Assembly (NCBI GenBank): GCA_023460955.1
Contig: JAEWOH010000051.1
Coordinates: 88,295 to 152,294, forward strand
Length of the DNA: 64,000 nt
Reading direction: 5' to 3'
Origin: Bacillota bacterium
GTDB lineage: Bacteria > Bacillota > Clostridia > Acetivibrionales > DSM-1351
The position numbers were made by a program, and so were the translations under genes. Below are positions 49,990 through 58,969 of this stretch, one piece after another. The number at the start of each line of letters is the position of its first letter. The first letter of the stretch is position 1. The notes under the pieces are model-generated. The model did not search any database and was not told the DNA's origin. It saw only the letters and a list, made by a program, of their open reading frames with translations.

Positions 49990-51519
49990 GTGAATAATGA
50001 AGTGTATATTAAAATTGAAAATCTGACTAAAACTTTTGGCTCTGTTATTGCAAACAATAATGTTTCACTTGAGGTCAGAAAAGGTGAAATTCATGCCCTT
50101 TTAGGAGAAAACGGTTCCGGAAAGAGTACGCTGATGAACATGTTGTCAGGTATATACACCCCCGACAGCGGTTCCATCTACATTAAGGGGAATAAAGTTT
50201 CATTTAAAAATCCTAAAGATTCCATGGCTCTTGGTATTGGTATGATTCACCAGCACTTTAAGCTGGTGGAGGTGCTGACTGCGAAGGAAAACATAATTGC
50301 GGGGCAAAAGGGCAGCTTCTTTGTAGGGAGTAAAAAATTATCGAGTAAAATTCGAGAAATATCTGAAAAGTATGGTCTGGTTGTTGACCCAGATAAAAAG
50401 ATTTACAATATGTCAGTTGGAGAAAAACAGACAGTAGAAATCCTCAAGGTGCTTTATAGGGGTGCTGAAATATTAATACTGGATGAGCCAACAGCAGTAT
50501 TGACTCCGCAGGAAACAGAGAGCCTGTTTAAAATACTCAGAAAAATGAAGCAGGCTGGGTGCTCAATAATAATAATAACCCATAAGCTCAATGAGGTTAT
50601 GGAAATATCAGATAGAATTACCGTTCTGAGAAAAGGAGAGACTTTCGGAACAGTTAACAGAGAAGATACAAATGCCAGTGAGCTTACCAATCTTATGGTT
50701 GGACGAGCTGTTGATTTATCTATAAATAGGGTGGAAAGAAAAAATAACTCAACAATATTAAAAGTAAATAACCTGACTGTTGTTGATGAGGAAAATGTCA
50801 AATCGCTTAACGGTATCAGCTTTACACTTGCTTCGGGAGAAATTCTGGGAGTAGCTGGTGTAGCCGGAAGCGGACAAAAGGAATTGTGTGAATCCATTGC
50901 GGGCTTATATCCTGTACAAACCGGTTCAATAGAATATAAGGAAGAAAATATCGTAGGCAAAAATCCTCGTGATATTATAAAAATGGGTATAAGCATGAGC
51001 TTTATACCTGAAGACAGACTTGGAATGGGCTTGATTGCATCAATGGGCATGGTTGACAACATGATACTCAAAGAATATCAGAATCAAAAGGGCCTGTTTG
51101 TTGAAAAGAAAACAGCTAAAAATCTTTCACAAAAGCTTATTAAGAAATTAGATATAAATACTCCCGGTGTGTACCATCCTGTAAGACAATTATCAGGTGG
51201 AAATATTCAGAAGGTATTGTTGGGGAGAGAAATAGAATCTAATCCACATTTGCTTATAACTGCTTATCCTGTTAGAGGGCTGGATATTAATGCTTCATAT
51301 ACAATATATGATTTACTGAATGAGCAGAAGGAAAAGGGCGTGGGAATCCTGTATATAGGAGAAGATCTTGACGTACTGATTGAGCTGTGTGACAGGATTA
51401 TGGTTTTATGCAATGGTGAAATAACTGGAATCGTTGATGCTGATAAGGTAAGCAAGGAACAGCTGGGCTTGATGATGGCCGGTCAAAAAATAGAGGAAGT
51501 TATAGGGAGGGGTGCCTGA
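49990..51519 (+). CDS. nupO: Nucleoside ABC transporter ATPase (NupO/YufO type, tandem domains)
   Basis: A 509-residue fused ATPase. The first domain is complete: Walker A GENGSGKST, signature MSVGEKQTVEILKVL and Walker B ILILDEPTAVLTPQE. The second has a relaxed Walker A (GVAGSGQKELCE), signature LSGGNIQKVLLGRE and a Walker B of LLITAYPVRGLD, which lacks the usual Asp-Glu. Hydrolysis probably occurs mainly at one site, as in other YufO/NupO relatives. The GTG 49990 start follows AAAAGGTGAC. The permease start overlaps its stop. Confidence 0.9.
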   Translation: MNNEVYIKIENLTKTFGSVIANNNVSLEVRKGEIHALLGENGSGKSTLMNMLSGIYTPDSGSIYIKGNKVSFKNPKDSMALGIGMIHQHFKLVEVLTAKENIIAGQKGSFFVGSKKLSSKIREISEKYGLVVDPDKKIYNMSVGEKQTVEILKVLYRGAEILILDEPTAVLTPQETESLFKILRKMKQAGCSIIIITHKLNEVMEISDRITVLRKGETFGTVNREDTNASELTNLMVGRAVDLSINRVERKNNSTILKVNNLTVVDEENVKSLNGISFTLASGEILGVAGVAGSGQKELCESIAGLYPVQTGSIEYKEENIVGKNPRDIIKMGISMSFIPEDRLGMGLIASMGMVDNMILKEYQNQKGLFVEKKTAKNLSQKLIKKLDINTPGVYHPVRQLSGGNIQKVLLGREIESNPHLLITAYPVRGLDINASYTIYDLLNEQKEKGVGILYIGEDLDVLIELCDRIMVLCNGEITGIVDADKVSKEQLGLMMAGQKIEEVIGRGA

Positions 51520-52598
51520 TGTTCAGAGTAATTAAACGTACTGATTTAACAAAGAAGCAATCGGTAATATTCAGGTTAGTAGCTATACTGGCTGCGCTTG
51601 CAACCTCCGGAATATTCCTTCTGATTTTAGGGTTTAATCCTTTTGAAGTATATTTGTCAATGCTTGATGGCTCTTTCGGTTCTGCTTACAGATTTAAAGA
51701 GGCAATAATAAAGACAATTCCTCTTGTAGTTACATCTCTTGGAATATCTATTGCCTTCAGGATGAAGTTCTGGAATATCGGAGCCGAAGGGCAGATAATA
51801 ATGGGGGCTTTCGGAGCTTCCTACTTTGCATTATTTTTCTCGGAACTGCCTCCAATTGTATTAATCCCACTAATGATGGTTGCGGCATTAATAACCGGTG
51901 GCTTATGGGCATTGATTCCGGCATTCTTTAAAGCACAGTTCGGAACAAATGAGACTTTGTTTACGCTAATGATGAATTACATTGCGGTTAAGTGGATAAA
52001 TTATCTTCAATATGGGCCTTGGAAGGATCCAAAGGCATTGGGTTTCGGGAAAATTGCAATGTTTAAGGACAATGCTCTTATGCCGAAAATATTCGGAGTT
52101 CATATAGGCTGGATAATTTCTATAGTACTTGTGGCAGTTATGTACATTTTCATAAATAAAACCAAAAGAGGTTACGAGATTCAGGTTATAGGAGAAAGTG
52201 AGAATACTGCAAGATATGCTGGTATGAATGTCAAGAAGATAATTCTCTCATCACTATTTTTCAGTGGAGCGTTATGTGGTCTTGTGGGAATGTTTCAGGT
52301 TTCAGGTGTAAACGGAACACTGACCTATCAGGTTTCGGGTGGAGTTGGGTATACTGCTATCATAACGACCTGGCTTTCTTCCTTGAGTGCACCTATTATA
52401 GTAATTGTGTGCTTTCTGTTTGCAGTATTACAGCAAGGCGGAACCTTTATACAAACAGCTTTTCAGATTCCGGCATCTGCAGCTCAGCTTATTCAGGGTT
52501 TAATACTGTTCTTTGTTCTTGGAAGTGAATTTTTTATCCAATACAAGTTGCTTTTAAATAAAAAATCAGATTCTGCAAAAGTAAAGGAGGCGGCATAA
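51519..52598 (+). CDS. nupP: Nucleoside ABC transporter permease 1 (NupP/YufP type)
   Basis: A 359-residue permease of the BPD_transp_2 family with nine or so hydrophobic segments. Signatures are TSLGISIAFRMKFWNIGAEGQIIMGAFGA, MMNYIAVKWINYLQYGPWKDP and GYEIQVIGESENTARYAGMN (the coupling helix). It overlaps nupO by one base and nupQ by one base (ATG/TGA overlaps), showing tight translational coupling. Confidence 0.92.
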   Translation: MFRVIKRTDLTKKQSVIFRLVAILAALATSGIFLLILGFNPFEVYLSMLDGSFGSAYRFKEAIIKTIPLVVTSLGISIAFRMKFWNIGAEGQIIMGAFGASYFALFFSELPPIVLIPLMMVAALITGGLWALIPAFFKAQFGTNETLFTLMMNYIAVKWINYLQYGPWKDPKALGFGKIAMFKDNALMPKIFGVHIGWIISIVLVAVMYIFINKTKRGYEIQVIGESENTARYAGMNVKKIILSSLFFSGALCGLVGMFQVSGVNGTLTYQVSGGVGYTAIITTWLSSLSAPIIVIVCFLFAVLQQGGTFIQTAFQIPASAAQLIQGLILFFVLGSEFFIQYKLLLNKKSDSAKVKEAA

Positions 52599-53542
52599 TG
52601 GAGGCTGTTTTAAGTATTTTGACCTTTGTTTTAATAGATGCTGTTAAAGCTGGAACACCTTTGCTGTTTGCTACATTAGGTGAAATATTTTCCGAGAAGG
52701 TAGGTAATCTCAATCTCGGTGTTGAAGGTATGATGCTTATGGGAGCAGTGATGGGATTTAGTGTCGGTTTATCAACCGGAAGCCCGATACTTGGAATTGC
52801 TGCTGCTTTAGTAGCTGGAGCCTGTGGCGCATTGATTTTTGCTTTTCTAACAATAACACTAAGAGCAAATCAAATAGTTTCTGGTTTGTCCCTTACCATA
52901 TTCGGAACCGGTTTTTCAAGCTTCGTTGGTCAGAAGCTGGTTGGGGAGGCTTTGCCGGAATCAATTAAATCAGTATTCAGAGCTGTAGAGATTCCTCTCT
53001 TAAGTAAAATACCGGTTATCGGTCCTGCCTTATTTAATCAGGATATTCTGGTTTACGCAGGTTATGCCGTCGCTATTATCTCCGGAATCTATTTATATAA
53101 GACCAGGACGGGGCTTAATATAAGAACCATTGGTGAAAACCCGGGAGCAGCTGATACTGCAGGGATAAACATTACATTGTACAAATACGTTCATATATTA
53201 TTTGGCGGTGCTTTGGCAGGTCTGGGCGGAGGGTATCTTTCACTGGTTGCAGTTCCTTCCTGGCAGGATGCGGTAACAGGTGGACGTGGTTGGATTGCAG
53301 TAGCACTTGTTATTTTTGTGACGTGGAATCCATACAAATCCATGCTCGGAGCATATTTCTTCGGAGGCTTGAGCATTCTTGGACTGTATTTACAGAGTCA
53401 CTTACCTATTCCACAAAGTATTTTTGATATGCTGCCGTACTTAGCTACAATTGTTGTTCTTATAATGATATCCTTAAAGAAGTCTAAAGAGAATTGCCCT
53501 CCTAAAGCTCTCGGAGAGCCTTACTTCAGAGAAGAAAGATAA
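52598..53542 (+). CDS. nupQ: Nucleoside ABC transporter permease 2 (NupQ/YufQ type)
   Basis: A 314-residue permease, the heterodimer partner of NupP. Characteristic segments are TPLLFATLGEIFSEKVGNLNLGVEGMMLMGA, ANQIVSGLSLTIFGTGFSSF and TIGENPGAADTAGINI. The last half carries VTGGRGWIAVALVIF near helix 7. The AAAGGAGG upstream overlaps the end of nupP. Confidence 0.92.
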   Translation: MEAVLSILTFVLIDAVKAGTPLLFATLGEIFSEKVGNLNLGVEGMMLMGAVMGFSVGLSTGSPILGIAAALVAGACGALIFAFLTITLRANQIVSGLSLTIFGTGFSSFVGQKLVGEALPESIKSVFRAVEIPLLSKIPVIGPALFNQDILVYAGYAVAIISGIYLYKTRTGLNIRTIGENPGAADTAGINITLYKYVHILFGGALAGLGGGYLSLVAVPSWQDAVTGGRGWIAVALVIFVTWNPYKSMLGAYFFGGLSILGLYLQSHLPIPQSIFDMLPYLATIVVLIMISLKKSKENCPPKALGEPYFREER

Positions 53543-53557
53543 CAGGTGGTGCATTAT

Positions 53558-53731
53558 ATGAATAAATTAATGCGATTGGGCAGTCTGTTTTTTACATTTG
53601 TTTTGCTGGGCTTTGCTGCCCTGAAATACTCGGCAGGCAGCAGTAAAACCGCGATTTATTTTGCTGTCGCTGGAATAGGTTTTCTGATTGTTTTTATACA
53701 ATATTGGAAGAAAGACAAAGCATCAAAATAA
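53558..53731 (+). CDS. Small membrane protein after the nucleoside transporter
   Basis: A 57-residue protein with two hydrophobic stretches (LGSLFFTFVLLGFAALKY and TAIYFAVAGIGFLIVFIQYW) and a lysine-rich cytoplasmic end. AGGTGG 8 nt upstream supports ATG 53558. It begins 15 bp after nupQ and is likely part of that operon, but I recognise no family and can assign no function. Confidence 0.55.
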   Translation: MNKLMRLGSLFFTFVLLGFAALKYSAGSSKTAIYFAVAGIGFLIVFIQYWKKDKASK

Positions 53732-53829
53732 AAACACCTTGTTAATACGTCCGGTTTAATGATAAAATCATAACTAGTGTAATCTAGCAAGAAATAGCAA
53801 GAAATAATATTGTTAAGGATGTGTTATTA

Positions 53830-54840
53830 ATGGAACAGACAGAACAAAAGAAGAGGATATTCAGTGGGGTTCAGCCCTCAGGAAACCTTACCATAGGAAA
53901 TTATCTCGGTGCAATCAAGAACTGGATACCAATGCAGGAGGAATTTGAGTGCCTGTATTGCGTAGTTGATCTTCATACACTTACCGTCAGACAAAAGCCT
54001 GCCGAGCTTAGACAGAGAAGTTTAAACCTTTTGGCGTTGTATATGGCTTGCGGACTTGATCCTGAAAAGTGCATTTTGTTTTTACAGTCACACGTTAGTG
54101 CGCACTCTGAACTTGCATGGATTCTGAATTGCTACACATACATGGGTGAACTTAACAGAATGACCCAATTCAAGGATAAATCAACAAAGCATGCTGATAA
54201 TATTAATGCCGGATTGTTCGCATATCCCGTACTGATGGCGGCAGATATTCTGCTCTATCAGACAGATCTTGTTCCGATTGGACAGGATCAGAAGCAGCAT
54301 CTTGAAATAACCAGAGATATTGCTGAAAGATTTAATAATATTTATGGTGAGACCTTTACTATTCCTGAACCATATATTCCCAAAATAGGTGCAAAGATAA
54401 TGAGTCTTCAGGAGCCTGAAAAGAAAATGTCCAAATCAGATGAAAACGAGAACGCTTATGTATTTATTCTTGATAATGAAGATGCAATACTTCGTAAATT
54501 TAAAAGGGCTGTAACAGATTCTGATCGTGAAATCAGATACGATGAGATAAACAAACCCGGAGTAAGTAATCTGATTAGTATATATTCAGCAGTTACAAGT
54601 AAGAATTTCCAGGAGATCGAGAAGGAATTTGAAGGACGATCTTATGGTGACCTGAAGGAAGTAGTTGGGCAGTCTGTAGCTGAAATGCTTAAGCCGGTTC
54701 AGCAAAAGTATAACGAACTGACTGCAAACAAGGATTACCTGAATTCCATATTAAAAGATAATTCTGAAAAAGCCGCTTACATGGCAAGAAAGACTCTTTC
54801 AAAGGTTCAAAGAAAGATCGGATTGCTCCCAAGAAGCTAA
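53830..54840 (+). CDS. trpS: Tryptophan--tRNA ligase
   Basis: A 336-residue class Ic aminoacyl-tRNA synthetase charging tRNA-Trp. The HIGH-type motif is SGVQPSGNLTIGNYLGA, the tRNA/amino-acid pocket includes YPVLMAADILLYQTDLVPIGQDQKQHLE, and KMSKS is intact (EPEKKMSKSDENE). ATG 53830 is chosen, with AAGGAT some 10 nt upstream; an in-frame GTG at 53821 abuts that site. No T-box is visible in the 98-bp leader, which has a short AGCAAGAAAT direct repeat. It is monocistronic with a terminator. Confidence 0.96.
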   Translation: MEQTEQKKRIFSGVQPSGNLTIGNYLGAIKNWIPMQEEFECLYCVVDLHTLTVRQKPAELRQRSLNLLALYMACGLDPEKCILFLQSHVSAHSELAWILNCYTYMGELNRMTQFKDKSTKHADNINAGLFAYPVLMAADILLYQTDLVPIGQDQKQHLEITRDIAERFNNIYGETFTIPEPYIPKIGAKIMSLQEPEKKMSKSDENENAYVFILDNEDAILRKFKRAVTDSDREIRYDEINKPGVSNLISIYSAVTSKNFQEIEKEFEGRSYGDLKEVVGQSVAEMLKPVQQKYNELTANKDYLNSILKDNSEKAAYMARKTLSKVQRKIGLLPRS

Positions 54841-54848
54841 ACAAGTAT

Positions 54849-54897
54849 AGGAACCATTTTGTAGTTATTAATTACAATGGAATGGTTCCTGTTTTTT
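54849..54897 (+). terminator. Terminator after trpS
   Basis: AGGAACCATT pairs exactly with AATGGTTCCT; the long loop also contains GTAGTTATTAATTAC complementary ends, and a GTTTTTT run follows. Confidence 0.85.
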
Positions 54898-55026
54898 GGA
54901 GATAATAATTTATTTATTGGAATATAAATTATTAAATGGAATTATTCTTATACAAAAGTTCTTGGATACAATCAAAAAAGAGTTCTTTAACAAAATGCTT
55001 TTATACTATTATTTAGGAGAAATTAA

Positions 55027-55590
55027 ATGGCATTAACGGAATTGATATTATTAGCATTGGGGTTATCAATGGATGCATCTGCAGTATCTATTTCTAACTC
55101 AATTTGTATAGATAAAATAAAGCTTAAACACATTCTTCAGATGGCATTGATGTTTGCTGTATTTCAGGGCATAATGCCGCTGATAGGGTATTTTGCTGCA
55201 AACAACTTTGAAAGCGTTATAAGCCGATTTGATCATTGGATAGCTTTTATCTTGTTGCTTATCATCGGAGGGAAGATGCTGCATGAGGCTATTAAGGCTG
55301 AACTAAATCAGGAATGTTCACTTTTCAGTCTTACTTTTAAGCTCTTATTTGTCCAAGCGATAGCTACAAGTATTGATGCACTTGCCGTAGGTGTAAGTTT
55401 ATCGGCTTTGAACGTTAATATTTATTATTCTATAACAATAATAAGCATAGTAACTTTTATATGTTGTACAATAGCAATCCTTGTAGCAAAGAGGTTCGGA
55501 AACCTGCTTGGGAAAAGGGCTGGAATCGCGGGAGGAATAATTCTCATATCAATAGGAACCAAAATTTTTATAGAACACATGTTATTTTAA
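55027..55590 (+). CDS. mntP: Manganese efflux pump MntP
   Basis: A 187-residue, six-helix exporter of Mn(II). The two family repeats with their Asp residues are visible: LLALGLSMDASAVSISNSI near the N-terminus and VQAIATSIDALAVGVSLSAL in the middle. AGGAGA precedes ATG 55027. I see no yybP-ykoY manganese riboswitch in the 187-bp leader, so regulation is likely by another route. Confidence 0.93.
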   Translation: MALTELILLALGLSMDASAVSISNSICIDKIKLKHILQMALMFAVFQGIMPLIGYFAANNFESVISRFDHWIAFILLLIIGGKMLHEAIKAELNQECSLFSLTFKLLFVQAIATSIDALAVGVSLSALNVNIYYSITIISIVTFICCTIAILVAKRFGNLLGKRAGIAGGIILISIGTKIFIEHMLF

Positions 55591-55641
55591 GAGCTAAAAT
55601 CAAAAGAAATCCATAAAGTGAAGCTATTTATCTAAATTTGG

Positions 55642-55684
55642 ACAGAGGTAAAACAAACATACGTTTGCTTTACCTCTGTTTTAT
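55642..55684 (+). terminator. Terminator after mntP, overlapping the uvrB regulatory region
   Basis: ACAGAGGTAAAACAAAC pairs with GTTTGCTTTACCTCTGT with one mismatch and an ATAC loop, then TTTT. The stem apex is the LexA-like palindrome at 55654. Confidence 0.8.
55654..55667. promoter_or_regulatory. LexA/DinR-like operator of uvrB
   Basis: CAAACATACGTTTG matches the Bacillus DinR box CGAACATATGTTCG at 11 of 14 positions and overlaps the -35 of the promoter at 55665-55692. It is also the top of the mntP terminator stem, so a coincidental palindrome is possible. Confidence 0.5.
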
Positions 55685-55692
55685 GTTATAAT
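55665..55692 (+). promoter_or_regulatory. uvrB promoter P1
   Basis: TTGCTT (55665-55670), a 16-nt spacer and a perfect TATAAT (55687-55692). Its -35 overlaps the LexA-like box. Confidence 0.6.
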
Positions 55693-55729
55693 TTAATTTG
55701 GCTAATAATTTTTAATAATGTATGAAAGT

Positions 55730-55757
55730 TTGCATTTTATATAGATTATCGTATAAT
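55730..55757 (+). promoter_or_regulatory. uvrB promoter P2
   Basis: TTGCAT (55730-55735), a 16-nt spacer and TATAAT (55752-55757), 33 bp before the uvrB start codon; it lacks an obvious operator and could give basal expression. Confidence 0.6.
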
Positions 55758-55789
55758 TTTTTTAAGCTTTAGATGGCTAAGGAGGGAAC

Positions 55790-57766
55790 ATGAACAGATT
55801 TGAAGTTATTTCGGATTATACACCAAAGGGCGACCAGCCTGTGGCTATAGAAAAATTGAGTGGCGGAATTCATCAAGGGCTCAAGCATCAAACCTTATTA
55901 GGTGTTACAGGGTCAGGAAAGACCTACACAATTGCGAAGGTTATTGAGCAGGTTCAGAAACCCACACTTGTCATTGCTCACAATAAAACACTTGCTGCCC
56001 AGCTTTGCAGTGAGTTTAAGGAGTTTTTCCCAAACAATGTCTGCGAGTACTTTGTAAGCTATTACGACTACTATCAGCCTGAAGCCTATATACCTTCCAC
56101 TGATACCTATATTGAAAAGGATTCCTCTGTAAATGAGGAGATAGATAAGCTTCGCCATTCTGCAACTGCGGCTCTTTTTGAAAGAAGAGATGTTATAATT
56201 GTTGCCAGCGTATCCTGCATTTACGGTTTGGGAGACCCGGAGGATTATACCGACCTTATGCTGTCTCTAAGAGTGGGAATGCAGAAGGACAGGGACGAGA
56301 TAATAAGAAAGCTTGTTGACATACAATACGAAAGAAATGAAATTGACTTCAGAAGAGGACGATTTAGAGCAAGGGGTGATGTACTTGAGATATTCCCTGC
56401 CAATAGTTCGGAAATGGTTATGAGAATAGAATTCTTTGGCGATGAAATCGAAAGAATTACAGAAGTTGACTATCTGACAGGGGAAATAAAGGGTACAAGA
56501 TCTCATCTGGCCATTTTCCCTGCATCGCACTATGCTACAACTCGTCCTAAAATGGAAAAAGCCATGGTAACAATTGAACAAGAATTGGAACAAAGGCTGG
56601 AACAGCTTAAAATGGAAGGCAAGCTGCTCGAAGCACAAAGACTTGAACAGAGAACCAGATATGATCTGGAGATGATGTCTGAAATAGGCTTCTGTCAAGG
56701 TATAGAAAACTATTCCAGACATATCAGTGGAAGGGAACCAGGCAGTGCTCCCTTTACTCTGATGGACTACTTCCCTGATGACTACCTGCTGGTTATTGAT
56801 GAATCTCATGTAACTGTTTCACAAGTAGGAGCTATGTACAACGGTGACAGATCCAGAAAGGAATCACTTGTGGAGTATGGCTTCAGACTTCCGTCAGCTT
56901 TTGACAACAGACCTCTTAAATTCAATGAGTTTGAGGAGCGTGTTAATCAGGTAGTCTACGTCAGCGCTACGCCTGCTGTTTATGAAAGAGAACACTCAAA
57001 TCAGATAGTTGAGCAGATTATAAGGCCAACCGGACTTATTGACCCTGAAATAATTATTAGACCTGTTAAAGGGCAGATAGATGATTTGATTGGAGAAATC
57101 AACACGAGAGCGGAAAAAGGACAGAGAGTCTTGGTCACAACACTTACTAAGAAAATGGCTGAAGATCTGACCGACTACATGAAGGAGCTTGATATAAAGG
57201 TAAAATACTTGCATTCGGATGTTGCAACCTTCGAGAGAATGGAGATAATACGTGACCTGCGTCTTGGTGTGTTCGATGTGCTTATTGGTATTAACCTGCT
57301 TAGAGAAGGTCTGGATATACCGGAGGTTTCGCTGGTGGCAATTCTGGATGCAGATAAAGAAGGTTTCCTTAGATCTGAAACCTCATTGATACAGACAATA
57401 GGTCGTGCAGCCAGAAATTCTGAAGGAAAGGTAATTATGTATGCTGACAATATCACCGGCTCAATGCATAGGGCTATTAGCGAGACCAACAGACGAAGGC
57501 AGATCCAGATGGATTTCAACAAGAAGCACGGTATTGTGCCTACTACCATTAAAAAGTCTGTAAGGGACCTGATTGAAGCTACAAAGGTTGCAGAAGAGGG
57601 AGAAACATATTATACTGGAAAAGAAAAGCCGAATCTAATGTCTGCAGAGGAGCTTGATACTCTTATCAACAAACTTCAGAAGGAAATGAAACAGGCCGCC
57701 TCACAACTACAGTTTGAACGTGCAGCTGAACTCAGAGATAAAATAGAACAACTTAAAAAACAGTAA
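55790..57766 (+). CDS. uvrB: Excinuclease ABC subunit B
   Basis: UvrB verifies DNA damage and loads UvrC in nucleotide excision repair. The 658-residue protein is complete. It has Walker A LLGVTGSGKTYT, the beta-hairpin region YYDYYQPEAYIPSTDTYIEK, helicase motif II VIDESH, and motif VI QTIGRAARN. The C-terminal UVR domain (EEMKQ-type coiled coil LINKLQKEMKQAASQLQFERA) contacts UvrC. GGAGGG precedes ATG 55790. Two promoters lie upstream, one with a LexA-like box. lrgA follows 18 bp later, suggesting read-through. Confidence 0.97.
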   Translation: MNRFEVISDYTPKGDQPVAIEKLSGGIHQGLKHQTLLGVTGSGKTYTIAKVIEQVQKPTLVIAHNKTLAAQLCSEFKEFFPNNVCEYFVSYYDYYQPEAYIPSTDTYIEKDSSVNEEIDKLRHSATAALFERRDVIIVASVSCIYGLGDPEDYTDLMLSLRVGMQKDRDEIIRKLVDIQYERNEIDFRRGRFRARGDVLEIFPANSSEMVMRIEFFGDEIERITEVDYLTGEIKGTRSHLAIFPASHYATTRPKMEKAMVTIEQELEQRLEQLKMEGKLLEAQRLEQRTRYDLEMMSEIGFCQGIENYSRHISGREPGSAPFTLMDYFPDDYLLVIDESHVTVSQVGAMYNGDRSRKESLVEYGFRLPSAFDNRPLKFNEFEERVNQVVYVSATPAVYEREHSNQIVEQIIRPTGLIDPEIIIRPVKGQIDDLIGEINTRAEKGQRVLVTTLTKKMAEDLTDYMKELDIKVKYLHSDVATFERMEIIRDLRLGVFDVLIGINLLREGLDIPEVSLVAILDADKEGFLRSETSLIQTIGRAARNSEGKVIMYADNITGSMHRAISETNRRRQIQMDFNKKHGIVPTTIKKSVRDLIEATKVAEEGETYYTGKEKPNLMSAEELDTLINKLQKEMKQAASQLQFERAAELRDKIEQLKKQ

Positions 57767-57784
57767 ATAAAGGTTTGTGACTTA

Positions 57785-58135
57785 ATGAAATTACTAAGGC
57801 AGTTTTTGATTATACTGATTATTTGCGTATTAGGGGAAGTACTTAATAAAGTGGTACATATCCCTCTACCGGGCAGTATCATTGGTATGATATTGCTTTT
57901 TATTTGTCTTCTGACGGGGATAATAAAAATTGAAATGATAGAAGAGATAAGTAAATTCTTACTGGATCATCTCGCCTTTTTTTTCATACCCTCGGGGGTA
58001 GGACTGTTGGCATATATGGGCATATTGAAACAGAATGCGGTGCCCTTAGTTGTTATATGCCTTGTAACGACTGTTATTGTTATGGTGGTTACGGGCTTAA
58101 CTGTCCAGCTTATTAAAGGGAGGAAGAAAAAGTGA
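57785..58135 (+). CDS. lrgA: LrgA/CidA-family holin-like protein
   Basis: A 116-residue membrane protein with about four hydrophobic segments and the LrgA signature HIPLPGSIIGMILLFICLL, then FLLDHLAFFFIPSGVGL. LrgA and CidA proteins modulate murein hydrolase activity and overflow-metabolite transport. It is overlapped by lrgB (ATGA-like 4-bp overlap at 58132-58135) and follows uvrB by 18 bp. Confidence 0.92.
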   Translation: MKLLRQFLIILIICVLGEVLNKVVHIPLPGSIIGMILLFICLLTGIIKIEMIEEISKFLLDHLAFFFIPSGVGLLAYMGILKQNAVPLVVICLVTTVIVMVVTGLTVQLIKGRKKK

Positions 58136-58827
58136 AGGAAATATTTGCATCACCTGTATTTGCACTATTAATATCTCTGCTTGCCTTTGAAACGGGCCTA
58201 TTTATTAACAGAAAAACAAAACTGGCATTTTTAAATCCACTTATGCTTGCTATTATTATAGTAATCGGGATTCTCTTACTTCTGGGAATACCTCTGGAGG
58301 ATTACAAAAAGGGCGGAGATTTCATTTCAATGTTTTTAACTCCTGCTACTGTAATACTAGCCGTACCTTTATATAAAAACATAAATTCCCTGAAAAAGGA
58401 CTATGCAGCAATATTTGCAGGTGTACTTGCGGGTAGTATTACTGCTATTATTAGTGTATGGCTTATAGGCAAGGCCTTTGGACTTTCACCTGAATTGCTG
58501 GCTTCTCTTATTCCAAAGTCCATCACTACACCATTGGGAATTGAACTGTCCAAGCAGTTGAAAGGTATTCCCTCGGTAACTGTTGCAGCTATTGTTATCA
58601 CCGGGATTATCGGTGCTGTTTCGGCACAGACCGTATTAAAGGTTTTTAGAATTACTGATAAGACTGCAAGGGGGATAGCTATAGGGACTTCGTCTCATGC
58701 ACTTGGGACAACAAAAGCCGTTGAACTTGGTGAAACCGAAGGGGCGATGAGTGGACTTGCAATAGGTCTTACAGGACTTGTAACCGTAATTATCGCAACA
58801 ATATTGTTTAAAGTGGGATTGTTTTAG
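58132..58827 (+). CDS. lrgB: LrgB/CidB-family membrane protein
   Basis: A 231-residue polytopic protein with the LrgB signatures LIPKSITTPLGIELSKQLKG and GIAIGTSSHALGTTKAVELG near the C-terminus. It is translated from GTG 58132 with AGGGAGG upstream and overlaps lrgA. It is the partner of LrgA in the antiholin-like or metabolite-transport complex. Confidence 0.92.
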   Translation: MKEIFASPVFALLISLLAFETGLFINRKTKLAFLNPLMLAIIIVIGILLLLGIPLEDYKKGGDFISMFLTPATVILAVPLYKNINSLKKDYAAIFAGVLAGSITAIISVWLIGKAFGLSPELLASLIPKSITTPLGIELSKQLKGIPSVTVAAIVITGIIGAVSAQTVLKVFRITDKTARGIAIGTSSHALGTTKAVELGETEGAMSGLAIGLTGLVTVIIATILFKVGLF

Positions 58828-58969
58828 CTTTACTTAAAAAGAATATGGCATGTTCATACATTCTATATTACCTTCTCGTATATATGAATGTATAAGCTTT
58901 AAACATATAGAACCTAAATTTTTAGTTTTTTCAAATAATAACTTGTATAAACTTTAATGGAGGAAAACT

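Noticed and set aside
50454..51071. A 205-codon minus-strand frame opposite nupO
   Set aside because: Antisense shadow of conserved ABC ATPase coding sequence.
53732..53829. Possible T-box upstream of trpS
   Set aside because: The leader is under 100 nt and has neither the T-box core sequence nor the specifier-loop stem.
54898..55026. Possible yybP-ykoY manganese riboswitch before mntP
   Set aside because: The leader is AT-rich and lacks the conserved loops of that class.
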